Below, piece after piece: positions 61,938-64,000 of a stretch of 64,000 nt of DNA. The stretch lies in NCBI RefSeq assembly GCF_003344865.1, contig NZ_CP031165.1, forward strand, positions 62,001 to 126,000, in the 5' to 3' direction. Position 1 is the first letter of the stretch; each line of letters opens with the position of its first letter. The stretch comes from Euzebya pacifica. GTDB taxonomy: Bacteria > Actinomycetota > Nitriliruptoria > Euzebyales > Euzebyaceae. The notes under the pieces are model-generated. The model was not told the origin of the DNA, did no database searches, and was given only the letters and a program-made list of their open reading frames with translations. The position numbers and the translations under genes are program-made.

Positions 61938-63356
61938 ATGACCGACGCAGTGGTGGTGGGCAGCGGGCCGAACGGCCTCGCTGCCGCCGTCACGCTGGCG
62001 ACCGCTGGCGTGACGGTCCGGGTGCTGGAGGCCGCCGACACGATCGGCGGCGGGGTGCGCAGCAGCGAGCTGACCGTGCCCGGGCTGCTGCACGACGAGT
62101 GCAGCGGCTTCCACCCCCTGGCCGTGGACACCGCGTTCAGCCGCTCGGTGGACCTGGCCGCCCATGGCCTGACCTGGCGGTGGCCCGAGGTGCAGTACAG
62201 CCATCCGCTGGACGGGGGAAGGGGGGCCGCGGCGTTCCGCTCGGTGGACGACACGGCCGACGGGCTCGGCGTCGACGGGCAGGCGTGGCGACGGCTGTTC
62301 GGGCCGTTGGTCGACCGCTTCGACCGGATCGCCGAGGACTTCCTCCAGCCGATGCTGCACGTCCCGTCCAACCCGTTCGCCCTGGCGCGGTTCGGGCTGC
62401 GGGCCGCCCCGTCGGTGCAGCTGTTGGCCTCGCGGATGTCGACCCCGGAGGCCCGGGCGTTGTGGGCCGGTGCCGGCGCGCACGCGATGCGCCCGTTCGG
62501 CCAGCCGCTGTCGGCGGCCATCGGCGCGGCGCTGGCGACGGCGGCACATCGGTACGGCTGGCCGGTGGCCGAGGGCGGGTCCCAGGCGATCGCCACGGCG
62601 ATGCGCTCGGTCATCGAGGCGCACGGTGGGACCATCGAGACCGGTGTCCGCGTCGAGTCGCTGGACGAGCTGGGTACCCCGGACCTGACGGTGCTGGACG
62701 TGGCGCCGGGCGCGGTCGTGCGCATGGCCGGCAAGCGACTGCCGGCGCGGGTGGCCAGGGCGTACCGGCGCTACCGCCACGGACCGGGGGCGTTCAAGGT
62801 CGAGTACGCCGTCGTGGGTGGGGTGCCGTGGAGCCACGAACCCACCCGACGGGCCGGCACCGTGCATGTCATCGGCGACTTCGAGGAGACGGCGGCGGCC
62901 GAGCAGGCGGTGCACCGGGGGAGGATGCCCGAGCGCCCGTTCGTCCTGCTCGGCCAGCAGTCCCTCGCCGACCCCGGGCGGGCCAACGGCGACGTGCACC
63001 CCATCTACGCCTACGCCCACACCCCGCACGGCTGGACCGGCGACGCCACCGAGGCGATCACGGGACAGGTCGAACGGTTCGCCCCCGGCTTCCGGGACCG
63101 CATCGTCGCGACACACGTGCGGTCGACCACGGACATGTCGGTGCACAACCCCAACTACGTCGGTGGGGACATCGTCACGGGGGCCAACACGCCGTGGCAG
63201 CTCGTCTTCCGACCGCGGGTGGCGCTGGACCCCTACGCCACCGGCATCCCCGGGGTGTACCTGTGCTCGGCGGCCACCCCGCCCGGCGCCGGCGCCCACG
63301 GCATGTGCGGCTTCCACGCCGCCCGGTCGGCCCTGGACTGGCTGGGCCGCCGGTAG
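61938..63356 (+). CDS. FAD-dependent oxidoreductase, phytoene-desaturase-like
   Basis: A 472-residue flavoprotein: VVVGSGPNGLAAAVTLATAG dinucleotide-binding motif, ADTIGGGVRSSEL, and the C-terminal PGVYLCSAATPPGAGAHGMCG, which is characteristic of phytoene-desaturase/CrtI-like amine-oxidase-fold enzymes. It begins 20 bases after DUF3556. With a synthetase and an integral membrane protein, a lipid or isoprenoid desaturation step is plausible. No other carotenoid genes are in the window, so pigment synthesis is not claimed. Confidence 0.85.
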   Translation: MTDAVVVGSGPNGLAAAVTLATAGVTVRVLEAADTIGGGVRSSELTVPGLLHDECSGFHPLAVDTAFSRSVDLAAHGLTWRWPEVQYSHPLDGGRGAAAFRSVDDTADGLGVDGQAWRRLFGPLVDRFDRIAEDFLQPMLHVPSNPFALARFGLRAAPSVQLLASRMSTPEARALWAGAGAHAMRPFGQPLSAAIGAALATAAHRYGWPVAEGGSQAIATAMRSVIEAHGGTIETGVRVESLDELGTPDLTVLDVAPGAVVRMAGKRLPARVARAYRRYRHGPGAFKVEYAVVGGVPWSHEPTRRAGTVHVIGDFEETAAAEQAVHRGRMPERPFVLLGQQSLADPGRANGDVHPIYAYAHTPHGWTGDATEAITGQVERFAPGFRDRIVATHVRSTTDMSVHNPNYVGGDIVTGANTPWQLVFRPRVALDPYATGIPGVYLCSAATPPGAGAHGMCGFHAARSALDWLGRR

Positions 63357-63579
63357 AGGCTGGCTTCGAGCGGACGTGGGGGCCGGGCGACCTGGGCCAC
63401 GCCGCGTGTCGGGTGTTTACGGCGGGCGGCCCCGAATCCGACACGCGTGGCCGAGGGGTCAGGGTCGGACCGGGTCGTGTGTCGGGTTTCTGCGACGGGC
63501 GGACCAGAACTCGACAAGCGTGGACGTTGGTGACCGGCGGCTCACCGCGCTGTGAACCGCCGGCCGGTCGTGCGCCTCG
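63357..63579. repeat. Intergenic region with a pair of 44-bp dispersed repeats
   Basis: Two related units begin TGTCGGGT and end GCGTGG, at 63407-63450 and 63480-63523, about three-quarters identical. In each, GTCGG at the left faces CCGAC (or TCGAC) at the right across CGGGCGG, so each forms a hairpin. This is a REP-like element. The rest of the gap holds nothing I can name. Confidence 0.6.
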
Positions 63580-64000
63580 TCAGTAGTTGCACCAGAGCAG
63601 GTCGTCGGCAACGGCGTCGAAGCCGTAGATCTCACCGCTCCAGGGGAAGACCTCGAACTGGGCCCAGATCAGGTCCCAGCCGACGTCCACGTTCATGGTG
63701 ACCGTGTAGCCACCGTCGGGGAAGGGACCGTCGACGAAGGTGTCGAGCGCCGGGGTGTAGCCACAGGCGTACATGGCGTTCTCGGCGACCCACATGGCTT
63801 CGACCCATTCATCGGTCGGCGGCGCCGGGGTGGTGAAGCCCCAGTACGCGTCGATCTCCCACAAGGGGTAGACGGTCTCGCAGGGGATGCCGTCGACGTC
63901 GGCGTCCATGCGGTCCGGTGCGCCGTCGGCGTACCAGTAGTCCATCGCGTCGGCGTAGCTGTACCCCATGTCGGCCAGGTCACGGCAGAACAGGCCGGTC
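63580..64000 (-). CDS. Excalibur-like secreted protein, N-terminus outside window
   Basis: The last 139 residues are visible. The segment FCRDLADMGYSYADAMDYWYADG followed by PDRMDADVDGIPCE is an excalibur-like calcium-binding pattern (DxDxDGxxCE) found in secreted actinobacterial proteins. An acidic, tryptophan-rich domain (WIQF-like: VGWDLIWAQFEVFPWSGE) ends the protein at CNY. The frame continues to the window edge, where the signal peptide would be expected. An internal ATG at 63969 would split the excalibur motif and is not used. Confidence 0.75.
   Translation of the reverse strand, partial: TGLFCRDLADMGYSYADAMDYWYADGAPDRMDADVDGIPCETVYPLWEIDAYWGFTTPAPPTDEWVEAMWVAENAMYACGYTPALDTFVDGPFPDGGYTVTMNVDVGWDLIWAQFEVFPWSGEIYGFDAVADDLLWCNY

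Noticed and set aside
58466-62734. A 1,422-codon minus-strand open frame
   Set aside because: It is antisense to the acyl-CoA synthetase, DUF3556 and oxidoreductase genes, all recognisable, and its product is dominated by Val/Asp/Gly/His repeats.

Overview
This is a high-GC, gene-dense window from an actinobacterium. It has pervasive ATGA or GTGA start/stop overlaps, several promoters whose -10 box lies 6-9 bases before a start codon (leaderless messages), two secreted proteins with cell-wall-binding type 2 (CWB2) repeats, and DUF1634, DUF3556, PadR, PucR and LuxR-type genes. I would place it near the deep-branching Nitriliruptoria (Euzebya-like). That placement is an inference from gene content, not a computed phylogeny. 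I recognised no rRNA, tRNA, CRISPR array or insertion sequence.

Regions. (1) 1-9536, sulfur metabolism: a TauE-type anion exporter with DUF1634, then an operon for a molybdenum sulfite-dehydrogenase-like complex (fused FeS/membrane subunit, catalytic subunit, TorD-type chaperone), DsrE2, TusA and a CstB-like persulfide dioxygenase-rhodanese. Both promoters carry the same 15-base operator. The likely logic is: sulfane sulfur is carried by TusA/DsrE2, oxidised by the CstB-like enzyme, sulfite is oxidised by the Mo complex, and surplus anion is exported. (2) 9622-20547, mixed: a RibD/DHFR-like reductase without a normal start codon, a secreted S15-type hydrolase, a CWB2-subtilase-propeller gene broken by one extra C, a large LuxR ATPase regulator, and a PadR/membrane-protein pair. 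(3) 20586-30927, aromatic catabolism through CoA thioesters: a 2-aminobenzoyl-CoA monooxygenase/reductase-type fusion, SDR, MarR, enoyl-CoA hydratase, acyl-CoA dehydrogenase, aryl-CoA ligase and RidA. These are followed by an isatin-hydrolase-like cyclase and a thiamine-diphosphate enzyme, suggesting an isatin/anthranilate route. (4) 31008-37353: a CWB2 protein, YnfA, an unknown protein, a secreted protein bracketed by two arrays of a 50-bp tandem repeat, GuaB and a diguanylate cyclase. (5) 37437-40948: a three-gene module with a degenerate kinase and a duplicated uncharacterised C-terminal domain. (6) 40964-52346 (minus): ten overlapping genes for an exopolysaccharide, divergent from an ECF-like sigma gene. 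They include a flippase fused to an APH-type kinase domain. (7) 53111-64000: an sce7726 protein, a deaminase, a second diguanylate cyclase, a lipoprotein, an aldo/keto reductase, a PucR regulator divergent from it, then an acyl-CoA synthetase, DUF3556 membrane protein and FAD oxidoreductase, a dispersed repeat pair, and a partial excalibur-like secreted protein.

The most promising uncharacterised material is the pseudokinase module, the isatin-to-aminobenzoyl-CoA operon, the flippase-kinase fusion, the shared sulfur operator and the 50-bp repeat arrays.
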